A stretch of DNA of 14,324 bases from Gemmatimonadaceae bacterium (GCA_025451425.1 JANWKK010000240.1:1-14324), one strand, 5' to 3'. Positions 6,299-14,290 are shown, counted from the first letter of the stretch. Numbers and translations: made by a program. The notes: generated by a model from the sequence alone, not told the origin.

Positions 6299-7386
6299 AG
6301 TCACGCCTACTGCATCCGCTCGACCGCTATATAGCGACCGAGTTCACGAAAATCTTCATCACCACCGCGCTTGGATTCCCGCTGCTGGTGATCGTCATCG
6401 ACTTGACGGACCGGCTTGGAAAGTACCTCAACCGGCATCTCACGCCCGAGCAGATCACGCTCGCGTACGTTTACTGGTTTCCCGAATCGATCTACATGGT
6501 GCTGCCTGCCGCGGTGCTGTTCGCGACGGTGTTCACCATCGGATCGCTCACGCGACATTCGGAGCTCACGGCGGCCAAGGCATCGGGGATCAGCTTTTAC
6601 CGGCTGCTGCTTCCGATCTTCGGCGGCGCGGCGATCGTGATGATGTTGAACTTCGCGCTCGGCGAGCTCGTACCGATCACCGACATCCGGCGGAACGAGC
6701 TGCTAGAGGAAGGTCGCTACAAGCCGGGGAACGAGCGTTACAACTTCGCGTACAGCGCGCCGCACGGCCGCGTATACAAGATTGCCGCGCTCAACGTCGA
6801 GCGTCGGCTGATCGACAACGTGGAGGTGGAGCGACGCGGCCGCGGGCCCGACTACCCGACGTATCTTCTCGCCGCTCGCACGGCGACGTTCGACACGACG
6901 CACAAATCGTGGACGCTCAAGAGCGGCGAGCTGCACATTCTTCCGGACTCGACGCGCAACGTCGCGATCGCTTTCGACAGTGTCCGTGACGTGCAATTCA
7001 CGGAGGCACCAATCGATCTCACGTCTGCGCCGCGAAGTCCGGAGCAGATGGGATTTCGCGAGTTGCGAAGATTCATCAGATCGCTCGAACGATCGGGGGC
7101 CGATGCTAACGAGATCAAGGTGGAGCTGTCGCTCAAGATCGCGATTCCGGTGGCGTGCGTGATCATCGTGTTCTTCGGCGCGCCCCTTGCCACAAGCACT
7201 CAGCGCGGCGGCACCGCGTTTGGCATCGGCATCAGCCTTGCCACGACCATCGTCTATCTAATGCTCATCCAACTCACGAAGGCAATCGGGGAGGGAGGCG
7301 CGATACCACCGTATCTGGCGGCGTGGATCCCCAACGTGATTTTCGGCACGATCGGAGTCGTGCTGCTCGCACGGGTGCGAACGTGA
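6295..7386 (+). CDS. lptG: LPS export permease subunit LptG
   Basis: A 363-residue partner of LptF in the inner-membrane LPS exporter. It opens with LLHPLDRYIATEF, has membrane segments at about 18-36, 64-84, 101-122, 281-298, 307-326 and 341-358, and a periplasmic jellyroll domain between (about 125-250). RHSELTAAKASGIS (87-100) is the conserved cytoplasmic loop thought to contact the LptB ATPase, and the segment around FFGAPLATSTQRGG (293-306) is family-typical. The start chosen is GTG at 6295, which overlaps the lptF stop as GTGA. This matches the family N-terminus and predicts translational coupling; an upstream ATG at 6232 lies inside lptF and adds 21 poorly conserved residues. Unlike LptF it has normal family length. 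No lptB, lptA or lptC is in the window. Confidence 0.93.
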   Translation: MKSRLLHPLDRYIATEFTKIFITTALGFPLLVIVIDLTDRLGKYLNRHLTPEQITLAYVYWFPESIYMVLPAAVLFATVFTIGSLTRHSELTAAKASGISFYRLLLPIFGGAAIVMMLNFALGELVPITDIRRNELLEEGRYKPGNERYNFAYSAPHGRVYKIAALNVERRLIDNVEVERRGRGPDYPTYLLAARTATFDTTHKSWTLKSGELHILPDSTRNVAIAFDSVRDVQFTEAPIDLTSAPRSPEQMGFRELRRFIRSLERSGADANEIKVELSLKIAIPVACVIIVFFGAPLATSTQRGGTAFGIGISLATTIVYLMLIQLTKAIGEGGAIPPYLAAWIPNVIFGTIGVVLLARVRT

Positions 7387-7402
7387 CGCGGCGGGTGCGC
7401 TG

Positions 7403-8242
7403 ATGGGCGCCACGCTCTTTCCCGAGGACACGACCGCCGCACCGACCGGGTACTGGATATTCGGCCGGTTCTTTCGAGCCCTGGGCCGCGGGACGCTCGG
7501 CCTGTTCGGACAGCTCGGCGCGTTCGTGTACTTTCTGCGCGATTTCGGGCGTTCGCTCGGGGAGCCGGGCACGTATCTGCCGCTCACGATCGCGCAGATG
7601 CGACAGATCGGCGTCGACTCGATTCCGCTCGTCGCAACCGTGTCCGCGTTCATCGGCGCGGTAACGGCGTATCAGACGACTTATCAGCTGTTTCCGGGCG
7701 TGCAGTTCTCCGTGGTGGGGTGGATCACGCGGCAAAGCATCGTGCTCGAGCTCGGACCGCTGCTCACCGCTCTCGTGCTCGCGGGCCGCGTTGGCGCGAA
7801 GATGACGGCGGAGATCGGAACGATGCGCGTGACGGAGCAGATCGACGCGCTCGAGACGCTCGCGTACGATCCGGTGGCGTATCTCATGGTGCCGAGATTC
7901 ATCGCGGGCGTAACGATGGTGCCACTGCTCACAATCGTCGCGATCGCCGTGGGGATCCTGGCCGGAGGGTTCGCCGTGGTCGTCGCGACCAACGTGCGGC
8001 TCTCCGACTACTCGGCCGGGCTGCACCTGACGTTCAACACCTTCCAGGTGTGGTACGCCCTCATCAAGGCGACGCTGTTCGGCGGCGCGATAGCGCTCAT
8101 CTGCTCGTACGAGGGCTTCATCACCGGGGCGGGCGCCGAGGGCGTGGGACGCTCTACGGCGCGCGCGGTCGTCCTCTCCTCCGTGATCATCCTCTTGCTG
8201 GATGCGCTCACGGCTCTATATCTCGCAACCGAGATTCAATGA
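7403..8242 (+). CDS. mlaE: MlaE-family ABC transporter permease (phospholipid / MCE transport)
   Basis: A 279-residue integral membrane permease of the MlaE/YrbE family, which together with an MCE protein and the MlaF ATPase moves phospholipids between the inner and outer membranes. The family signature spans about 116-151, with ELGPLLTALVLAGRVGAKM followed by EIGTMRVTEQIDALE. Near the end, CSYEGFITGAGAEGVGR (234-250) and the terminal helix LSSVIILLLDALTAL (258-272) are also typical. Hydrophobic segments lie at about 70-95, 112-132, 165-198, 217-240 and 253-276. Residues 1-50 form the amphipathic N-terminal region. ATG start 16 bp after the lptG stop, overlapping the mlaD start at its 3' end. 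The ATPase gene that normally accompanies mlaE is missing here. Confidence 0.92.
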   Translation: MGATLFPEDTTAAPTGYWIFGRFFRALGRGTLGLFGQLGAFVYFLRDFGRSLGEPGTYLPLTIAQMRQIGVDSIPLVATVSAFIGAVTAYQTTYQLFPGVQFSVVGWITRQSIVLELGPLLTALVLAGRVGAKMTAEIGTMRVTEQIDALETLAYDPVAYLMVPRFIAGVTMVPLLTIVAIAVGILAGGFAVVVATNVRLSDYSAGLHLTFNTFQVWYALIKATLFGGAIALICSYEGFITGAGAEGVGRSTARAVVLSSVIILLLDALTALYLATEIQ

Positions 8243-9189
8243 GCAAACAACGGGACGAAGTCGTCGTCGGAATATTCGTGCTGATCGCCGTCGTCGTGGC
8301 GATCACGGGCACTCTATGGCTCGCACGGCGCGGCTTCAGCAAGTCGTATCCGGAGTACACGCGGTTCGCCTGGGGGCAGAACGTGAAGCCGGGACAGCCG
8401 GTGAATCTCGCGGGCGTGCAGGTGGGTTACGTCGATGCGGTGGAGCTCGACGAAACGGGGTACCTGAACGTGAAATTGAGCATCGATCGCGGTCGCAGGA
8501 TTCCGCAGGGAACCACGGCGACGGTTGCGAACGAGGGCTTCTTCGGGGACAAGTCGATCGCGCTAACACCGTGCACGGCGAGTCCGCCGCCGATCACAGC
8601 GGATACCTCCGTGCCGACTACGGCGCGCGTCACGCCGACATGCCGTTTCAATGGATTCATCGCGCCGGGCGACTCGATTCCGGCGGGACGGGCCGCGCCG
8701 TCGATGGACGCGCTCCTGCTGCGCGTCGACAGTGTGAGCGGCGCGCTGTCCGACGTCGCGAAGACGGTGAAGATCGAGTTCGTGCAGGAGGGCGGCATTC
8801 AGGATCTCCGCAAGACAATCGCGTCGACGAACGCACTCGTGCAGGAGCTCAACTCCGTGGCAGCGGAACAGTCGCGCGGGCTGACGCTCACGATGAACGC
8901 GCTCCGGAGCCGCATTGGCGCGATCGACTCGATGGCGCTCGACTCCACGGTGCGTGGAATGCAGACGACGACGCGCAATCTCGCGACGCTAACGGGCAAT
9001 CTCGACACGACCACCGCGAAGCTCAATCAGGTGATGACGCAGCTGCAGACGGGGAACGGCACGGCGGCAAAGCTGCTCAACGACCCGGGCGTCTACAACA
9101 ATCTGCGCGAGCTACTCGCCAGGATGGATTCGCTGATGACGGACATCAAGGCGAATCCGAAGCGTTACATCAACGTGAAGGTGTTTTAG
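8239..9189 (+). CDS. mlaD: MCE-domain protein, MlaD-like substrate-binding subunit
   Basis: A 316-residue protein anchored in the inner membrane by one segment (about 8-28, VVVGIFVLIAVVVAITGTLWL), followed by a periplasmic MCE domain (about 37-110) that contains QNVKPGQPVNLAGVQVGYV and EGFFGDKSIALTP. Residues 112-140 form a loop with two cysteines, C112 and C135, that could pair. Residues 155-270 look helical and coiled-coil-like, rich in T/N/L heptads. The last part, NGTAAKLLNDPGVYNNLREL (273-292) then DIKANPKRYINVKVF, is a typical C-terminal motif of long MlaD/MCE proteins. It binds phospholipid with MlaE. The ATG overlaps the mlaE stop (ATGA), so translation is probably coupled. Last gene of the operon. 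It is longer than E. coli MlaD (about 180 residues), so it may form a longer channel-like structure; that is inference. Confidence 0.92.
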   Translation: MSKQRDEVVVGIFVLIAVVVAITGTLWLARRGFSKSYPEYTRFAWGQNVKPGQPVNLAGVQVGYVDAVELDETGYLNVKLSIDRGRRIPQGTTATVANEGFFGDKSIALTPCTASPPPITADTSVPTTARVTPTCRFNGFIAPGDSIPAGRAAPSMDALLLRVDSVSGALSDVAKTVKIEFVQEGGIQDLRKTIASTNALVQELNSVAAEQSRGLTLTMNALRSRIGAIDSMALDSTVRGMQTTTRNLATLTGNLDTTTAKLNQVMTQLQTGNGTAAKLLNDPGVYNNLRELLARMDSLMTDIKANPKRYINVKVF

Positions 9190-9200
9190 GTAAAGCGAAG

Positions 9201-9413
9201 GCATCGCGGTGCAGGCGGACATCGCGATGTTCACGGCGAGCCCAAGCAGATAGCCGTGAGTCTAGAGCATTGAGAAGGTGAGTTCTTCCCGGGCCGGCGA
9301 GCGGGCATCCCTTTAGTAATTGGCGCCGGCTGAAGGCTCGAGGCTATCGGCTCATTGCTTATCGCTTGGGCCCGCCTTCCGCCTCTTGATCCCCGTCGGC
9401 ATCGCGATGGCTC
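9201..9413. repeat. Long imperfect palindrome, copy B
   Basis: Second member of the family found at 3248-3443, in the same orientation. The left arm contains the palindrome acatcgcgatgt (9219-9230) and CGAGCCCAAGC (9237-9247). The right arm contains GCTTATCGCTTGGGC (about 9357-9371) and GGCATCGCGATGG (9398-9410). At the centre is a perfect stem gccggcg (9293-9299) / cgccggc (9324-9330), whose loop carries GGGCATCCCTTT, the near-identical counterpart of GGGCATCCTTT in copy A. Left-arm segments of A and B match almost base for base, for example ACGGCGAGCCCAAGCA followed by ATAGCC. Confidence 0.75.
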
Positions 9414-9487
9414 GCGGTGCAAGCTCAAGACTCGAGGCTACGGGCTCATTTCTTATAGCTTGGGCCCCCTTCCGGCCTCGCAACGCC
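9414..9487 (+). repeat. Extra tandem half-copy of the palindrome right arm
   Basis: 9431-9479 repeats 9337-9385 with about four substitutions and two compensating single-base indels. Both start CTCGAGGCTA and share GGCTCATT, then CTTAT, GCTTGGGCCC and CTTCCG. The offset is 94 bp, so the right arm has been duplicated in tandem with its spacer. Confidence 0.75.
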
Positions 9488-9494
9488 CGACCGC

Positions 9495-9530
9495 GAAGCG
9501 GGGCGACCATTCCTTCGGCCGCCCCGCTTC
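9495..9530. terminator. Hairpin terminator between convergent mlaD and receptor genes
   Basis: A perfect 11-bp stem, gaagcggggcg (9495-9505) and cgccccgcttc (9520-9530), closes a 14-base loop. It sits between the ends of two converging operons and could stop transcription from either side. On the plus strand a pyrimidine-rich stretch (ccttctcccc) follows in place of a clean T-run, so the intrinsic-terminator call rests on the stem and location. Confidence 0.6.
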
Positions 9531-9548
9531 CCTTCTCCCCTTGCACTG

Positions 9549-12500
9549 CTAGAACCCCAGCCGCGCCGAAAGTTGAATCTGGTAGAACGACGGCACCACG
9601 TTCGACGTCCAGCGCGTGAAGTTCGCCGGCACGTACTGGAAGATCGGCTGTGTGTTCAGCACGTTCGGATCTGACGTCTGGCCAACGACGCTCACCAGCG
9701 ACTGATCGTTGAAGCTCGGGCTGTTCACCGGGAGCTTCACCTTCCCCCAATCGTGATCGATCAGGTTCAGGAAATTGAAGACGTCGAGTCGTATCGACAG
9801 CGTCTTGCCGTCAACCGTCGGAAGCGACTGCTCGATCGTCATGTTCATGTTGTTCTGCCACGGCGTGCGACACGAATTGCGCGCCAGAATCTCGCCGCGG
9901 TGGTCGCGCAGACACGGCTGTCCGTTGATGAACTGCTCGAACTGCTGCGCCTGCGTCGCTGCCGTGATGAACTGGCCGCTCACCGTCTCGTCCCGGAAGA
10001 TCATCTCGCTCGGGTTGCGTGCATCCTTTGGAATGTAGATCAGATCGTTTCCGGCGATGCCATCGCCGTTCATGTCGCCCACCGCGCCGCGGCCGGTGGC
10101 AACGTAGTCGAACGGAATTCCCGACACGCCCACGTAGATCATGGACAGCGTGGTCTGCCAGGTCTTCCACGGCGCGGAGTACGTACCGGCGATAAGCACC
10201 TTGTTCGGAATGTCGAACTGCGAGATGCCGGTGTTCAGCCCCAGAATGTCGCCCGAGAGCTCGCGGCCGAACTTCCAGTTCGATGACGCGGTGCTGCTCG
10301 TGATGTCCTGCACCGTGTACGAATGCCCGTGGGTGAACGCCCCCGTCGCCTCGAACGACTGCGTGAAGCGCTTCCGCAGCTGCGCCGTCATCGAATACGA
10401 ATAGTCCTTCGACTGATTGATCACGTCGAGCACACCGCCAGCCTTGAACTGCGGATTGATGATGTTCGACGTCGGCGTACCGCTCGGTGCCCACGCAGTC
10501 GCATAGATGGTACGGCCGAATTTGTCGACGCCGGTTGGACTGCCGAGGTTGAGGTTCTGGTAGAAGAAGCTGTTGATGCCCTTCGTGTAGATCCCCTCGA
10601 GCGTGCCCACGAATCCATTGCCGAACTGGTGATCGTATCCGAGTGTCGCGCGCAACGTCTGCGGCATCTTGAGATTCTTGTTGAGCAGATCCACTTCGCT
10701 GTACGCGCCTGCGCCCACAGGATCACCCGTGGATGGATCGATGCACGACTGCGGCTGATTGTTTTTGTCGGGGTTGAACGGCGCAGCATTACCGAGACCG
10801 CCCGAGCCGCAGGTGAGCAATCCGAGCCCGAACCCGGAGTTCGCGATCGTGTTTTCCAGCCACACGAACGCGGGCCGCCCCTGAAACAGACCCACGCCTC
10901 CGCGAACCTGATCGGTCTGCGCCCCCGTCACATCCCAGTTGAAGCCCACGCGCGGCGACCATTGCACGTTGCCTGTGGGAATCTCGTGCGTGTCGCGACC
11001 GTAAATGCTCAGGATGAGCGGATTCGTAGGCGGCCGCGAGCTGATCGTCGGAATGTCCGCGCGAATGCCGTAGATCAGGTTGAAGCGATCGTTGATCGTC
11101 CACTGATCCTCGGCGTACACGGAGTAGTTCGCCGCGTTGAACTTCGAAACGAAGCCAGCGCCGAGGTTCAACCCGATCGTGTACCGATTCGGATTCCCCG
11201 CCTCGAGCGAATCGAGGCTCGAGAAGGTGTACTCGCCCCATGAATCTCGCGCGAACTCGTTGCTGATCTTGTAGAACTCGTTGTGCGTACCCACGCTCAG
11301 CCGGTGCTTCGCGCCGATCGGAATCGTGAAGTTGTCCGTGATCTCGAAAATGTTCTGGTCGAGTGAATTGCCCTGCGAGTTCACCTCCGCACCCGCGATC
11401 AGCGTTCCCGTGATCCCCGTGTTGACTGTGATCGACGGATAGTCCGCGTTCGGCGGACGGTTGTCGCGTATGGTTGTATAGCCGACGAATAGCTCGTTGT
11501 TCGCACCGTTGTTCCAGTTCGTGAACAGCTGCGCGACCGCCGCGTTCTTCTTGCTGTGGAAGGAGTACGCGTTCGAGTTGAAGCGAAGCGAGGTCGAGAG
11601 CCGGTACAGCGTGTCGATCTCCGCCTGTCCGTAGTTGTCGCGCACCACGAGGCGGCTGTTGTACGGGAGCACGAAGTCGAGGCGCCCGAAAAAGTTCGTG
11701 AGCGGATTCGCGTTCGAGATCGGCCCCGGAGATCCGGCGTCGAGGTTGTAATTGTTCTTGAGAATGTCGACGAAACGCTGCACCGTTGCCGCGTCCGCAG
11801 CAGGTGCAGGCGTCAGATTCGCCGGCTGGCCGATGTACGGGCCCGGCGCCGGATAGTCTTCCCGCTGCCACTCCGGCGCAATGAAGAAGTGGATCTTGTC
11901 CTTCACGATCGGCCCGCCCAACGAGAAGCCGAACTGCTTCTGCTCGAAGTTGCTCGACCGAAGAATCGGGACGTCAGCGGCGAGGTTCTCATTGCGGAAA
12001 TAATAGAACGCCGAGCCGTGCAGTTCGTTCGTCCCGCTCTTCGTCACCGCATTGATGAGCGCGCCCGTGAAGTTTCCCTGCCGTACGTCAAACGGCGACA
12101 GCAATACCTGATACTCCTTCACGGCCTCGAGTGAGATCGATCGGCCGCGCGCCTGGCCGCCCGGCTGTCCCGTAGTGCCCAGGCCGAAGATGTCGCTCTC
12201 GCTCGCACCGTCGATCTGGATGTTGTTGAAGCGGTTGTTCTGGCCGCCGCCCGAGAGTCCACCGCTCTGCGCCACGTTCACCTGCGGCGTGAGGGCAAGG
12301 AAGTCGGTGAAGTTTCGATTGAGCGTTGGCAGCCGGCGCAGCGCCGAGTCCGAGATGTCCGTCTGGACGCCGCGGCGGGACGGCGAAATGAGCGCGCTCA
12401 ACGTGTCCGACGTCGCGGCGCGCACCGTGACCGCTTCGAGCCGCGCAGCTTGCGTGTTGACCTTGAAGTTCGCGCGAAAATTCTGTCCGAGCGACAACCG

Positions 12501-12803
12501 AATGCCGCCGAGGCTGTCGGGCTGGAAACCGATGCGCTTCACGGTAACCATGTAAGGGCCCCCAACCTCGAGTCCCTGGACGTAATAGTTGCCGTTGGTG
12601 CGCGTGAGCGTGCCGCTTCGGACGCCCGTTGCCTGATTGACGATCTGTATCTGCGCGGCCTCGACCGGTTGGCCGGACTCGTCGGTGACGACGCCGCTCA
12701 CAGCGGCGGTGGTGATACCCTGCGCGGCCAGCGTGCAAATACCGGCGACTCCCGTTGCCATGAGCGCCAGGACAACGGATCGGAGCCTGCAACTCATTCG
12801 CAT
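9549..12803 (-). CDS. Oar-like TonB-dependent receptor with carboxypeptidase-regulatory-like domain
   Basis: An outer-membrane beta-barrel receptor of 1084 residues. Residues 1-28 are a signal peptide (basic start, then VVLALMATGVAGICTLAAQ). Residues about 33-117 form a carboxypeptidase-regulatory-like beta domain (SGVVTDESGQPVEAAQIQIV ... GFQPDSL). LEAVTVRA (about 122-129) may act as the TonB-box region. The plug spans about 145-257 with IQIDGASESDIFG and GALINAVTKSGTNELHG, the latter characteristic of Oar-like receptors. The remainder is the barrel, ending in ARLGF with a terminal phenylalanine. The substrate is unknown; such receptors import bulky compounds or act in protein transport. I chose ATG at 12803 because AGGGA lies 9 bases upstream and the signal peptide begins there; a TTG start 28 codons upstream would bury the signal peptide. 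The APC permease gene ends about 80 bp upstream on the same strand. Confidence 0.9.
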   Translation of the reverse strand: MRMSCRLRSVVLALMATGVAGICTLAAQGITTAAVSGVVTDESGQPVEAAQIQIVNQATGVRSGTLTRTNGNYYVQGLEVGGPYMVTVKRIGFQPDSLGGIRLSLGQNFRANFKVNTQAARLEAVTVRAATSDTLSALISPSRRGVQTDISDSALRRLPTLNRNFTDFLALTPQVNVAQSGGLSGGGQNNRFNNIQIDGASESDIFGLGTTGQPGGQARGRSISLEAVKEYQVLLSPFDVRQGNFTGALINAVTKSGTNELHGSAFYYFRNENLAADVPILRSSNFEQKQFGFSLGGPIVKDKIHFFIAPEWQREDYPAPGPYIGQPANLTPAPAADAATVQRFVDILKNNYNLDAGSPGPISNANPLTNFFGRLDFVLPYNSRLVVRDNYGQAEIDTLYRLSTSLRFNSNAYSFHSKKNAAVAQLFTNWNNGANNELFVGYTTIRDNRPPNADYPSITVNTGITGTLIAGAEVNSQGNSLDQNIFEITDNFTIPIGAKHRLSVGTHNEFYKISNEFARDSWGEYTFSSLDSLEAGNPNRYTIGLNLGAGFVSKFNAANYSVYAEDQWTINDRFNLIYGIRADIPTISSRPPTNPLILSIYGRDTHEIPTGNVQWSPRVGFNWDVTGAQTDQVRGGVGLFQGRPAFVWLENTIANSGFGLGLLTCGSGGLGNAAPFNPDKNNQPQSCIDPSTGDPVGAGAYSEVDLLNKNLKMPQTLRATLGYDHQFGNGFVGTLEGIYTKGINSFFYQNLNLGSPTGVDKFGRTIYATAWAPSGTPTSNIINPQFKAGGVLDVINQSKDYSYSMTAQLRKRFTQSFEATGAFTHGHSYTVQDITSSTASSNWKFGRELSGDILGLNTGISQFDIPNKVLIAGTYSAPWKTWQTTLSMIYVGVSGIPFDYVATGRGAVGDMNGDGIAGNDLIYIPKDARNPSEMIFRDETVSGQFITAATQAQQFEQFINGQPCLRDHRGEILARNSCRTPWQNNMNMTIEQSLPTVDGKTLSIRLDVFNFLNLIDHDWGKVKLPVNSPSFNDQSLVSVVGQTSDPNVLNTQPIFQYVPANFTRWTSNVVPSFYQIQLSARLGF

Positions 12804-12812
12804 GAGTAATTT

Positions 12813-12817
12813 TCCCT
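12813..12817 (-). promoter_or_regulatory. Ribosome-binding site deciding the receptor start
   Basis: AGGGA on the minus strand, 9 bases before the ATG at 12803. It favours this start over the upstream TTG at 12887 and over the second ATG two codons in. Confidence 0.6.
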
Positions 12818-12859
12818 GAGTGAACGAGAGTGCCAAGCGGCGTGACGGCCGATTAAAAG

Positions 12860-12887
12860 AAGGTAGACCGCCTAAAGCCGGAGTCAA
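12860..12887 (-). promoter_or_regulatory. Possible promoter of the TonB-dependent receptor
   Basis: On the minus strand TTGACT (12887-12882, one mismatch to TTGACA) is followed after 16 bp by TACCTT (12865-12860, a weak −10). The −35 overlaps the end of the permease gene. It would give a leader of about 50 nt containing the AGGGA site. A TTTAAT farther downstream is a competing −10 but is 24 bp from the −35. Confidence 0.3.
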
Positions 12888-14290
12888 GAATGGAGGGGAA
12901 CGGGTTCCTTATGAGGAGTGTCCCCGCCTGACGAGCCCATGCGTCGTACGATGATCGCGTAGACCGGAAGGCCCAGCAGAATTCCCACAAACACGCCGAG
13001 CGTCGCGATACGACTCGAATGCTGGACCAACGCATTCACGAGCAGCGCGAAGGTAGACGCGATGAAGATGAGCGGAACTACAGGGTAGCCCGGCACCCGG
13101 AACGAGGTGTCGTAGCCGGGACGGCGACGCAGCACGAACACCGCTCCCACCGCCAGCGCCAGAAATGGCACGATCGCGATCACGAACTGGTCCGCCAGCT
13201 GCTCGAAACCGCGCGTGAGCACGAAACCCACTCCGATCGCAGCGTTGAGCACGATCGCAACGTACGGCGTCTGGAACTTCGGATGAACCTTCGCGATCTG
13301 CCGGAAGAGCAGACGGTCGTCCGCCATCGCGAAAAAGATTCGCGGCGCCGTCATGATCGAACCATTGAGCGTGCCAAACGTCGAGAGCATGACGGTCACC
13401 GCGACGAACACCACGCCGGGCGCTCCGAGCAGCTTCGACGCGACCTCCGCTGCCACGAGCTGCGAGTGGCGAATGGTCTCGACGTCCAGCACCGAGAGAT
13501 ACGCAACGTTCGCGAGCAGATAGATCGCGATCACCGCCAGAGTGCCGATGATTATCGCGCGCGGCAGATTGCGACGGCCATCCTTCACCTCGCCGCCCAC
13601 CAGGCTTACGTCCTCCCATCCGTCGTACGCCCAAAGCACCGAGATGAGCGCGAGCCCGAACGGCGCCATCGAGAAGCTCCCCTTCGGGACCGCCGGCGTG
13701 AAATGTCCCCCCGTGTGCGGCAGGCCGAGCGATATCGCGACGATGATGATGAACAGCAGCCCGCCGTACTTCGCCACCGTCGTGAGATTCTGAACGAGCG
13801 CGCCCCAGCGCAGCCCGACGTAGTTGAAGGTGGCCGTGAGCGCGATCGCCAGCGCCGCCACCCAGTGCACGTACGTGGCGTATGGCTCGATGCTCGGCTC
13901 GTGCCCCATCACGCGGAACAGATACTCCGCGAACGTCGTCGAGATGGCGCCAAGCGACGCGGCGCGGATGAGGACCAGCTCCGACCAGCCGAAGAGGAAA
14001 GCCGCGCGACGACCCCAGGCCTCGCGAATGAAGACGTACAGTCCGCCGGTGGATGGAAACGCGCTCGCGACTTCCGCCAGTGTCAGCGCGCCGCAGAGCA
14101 CGAACAAGCCGCCGCCCAGCCACACCATCAGCATCGGCAGCGGACCAGGAAGCTTGTCGGCGATTCCAGCCGGCGACCGAAATATTCCCGAGCCGATCGT
14201 TGAGCCGACGAGCACCGCCGTGGCGCTGAACAGGCCAAGTCGGCGCGGCAGCCGGGAAGGCGGCGCTGCGGAGGTGGTGGACGCTTCCAT
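12884..14290 (-). CDS. APC-superfamily amino acid permease, LAT-like
   Basis: A 468-residue inner-membrane transporter with about 12 hydrophobic segments. TM1 carries the substrate-binding unwound motif GSGIF (33-37) in the context VGSTIGSGIFRSP. TM2-3 shows LTLAEVASAFPSTGGLYVFI (69-88). TM6 shows LWAYDGWEDVS (219-229) followed by GGEVKDGRRNLPRA, and TM8 STFGTLNGSIMTAPRIFFAM (303-322); these are typical of the L-type/SteT branch of the APC superfamily. It probably imports or exchanges neutral amino acids; the exact substrate cannot be read from the sequence. A short hydrophilic N-terminus and a His/Pro-rich tail lie in the cytoplasm. The ATG has no ribosome-binding site but a perfect TATAAT 5 bases upstream, which suggests a leaderless transcript. 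Confidence 0.9.
   Translation of the reverse strand: MEASTTSAAPPSRLPRRLGLFSATAVLVGSTIGSGIFRSPAGIADKLPGPLPMLMVWLGGGLFVLCGALTLAEVASAFPSTGGLYVFIREAWGRRAAFLFGWSELVLIRAASLGAISTTFAEYLFRVMGHEPSIEPYATYVHWVAALAIALTATFNYVGLRWGALVQNLTTVAKYGGLLFIIIVAISLGLPHTGGHFTPAVPKGSFSMAPFGLALISVLWAYDGWEDVSLVGGEVKDGRRNLPRAIIIGTLAVIAIYLLANVAYLSVLDVETIRHSQLVAAEVASKLLGAPGVVFVAVTVMLSTFGTLNGSIMTAPRIFFAMADDRLLFRQIAKVHPKFQTPYVAIVLNAAIGVGFVLTRGFEQLADQFVIAIVPFLALAVGAVFVLRRRPGYDTSFRVPGYPVVPLIFIASTFALLVNALVQHSSRIATLGVFVGILLGLPVYAIIVRRMGSSGGDTPHKEPVPLHS

Larger units (their letters stand above)
9190..9548. other. 359-bp convergent intergenic region (palindromic repeats and terminator)
   Basis: Separates the convergent mlaD and TonB-dependent receptor genes. 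From left to right it holds the long palindrome copy B (9201-9413), an additional arm copy (9414-9487) and a hairpin terminator (9495-9530). I see no supportable coding sequence. The short open frames present run across repeat arms and have no family signature. Confidence 0.7.

Noticed and set aside
7720..8238. N-terminal part of a long plus-strand frame ending with mlaD
   Set aside because: This part is an out-of-frame reading of mlaE; the MlaD protein clearly begins at the ATG at 8239, where the membrane anchor starts.
9320..9619. Short plus-strand frames in the mlaD-receptor gap
   Set aside because: They consist of the palindrome arms and the terminator region; different frames are open over the same repeat and no family signature appears.
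10323..11243. 306-codon plus-strand open frame opposite the receptor
   Set aside because: Antisense shadow of the TonB-dependent receptor, with no motif and no ribosome-binding site.
13019..14203. 394-codon plus-strand open frame opposite the permease
   Set aside because: Arg/His/Glu-rich antisense shadow of a well-supported APC permease; no domain, no start signals.
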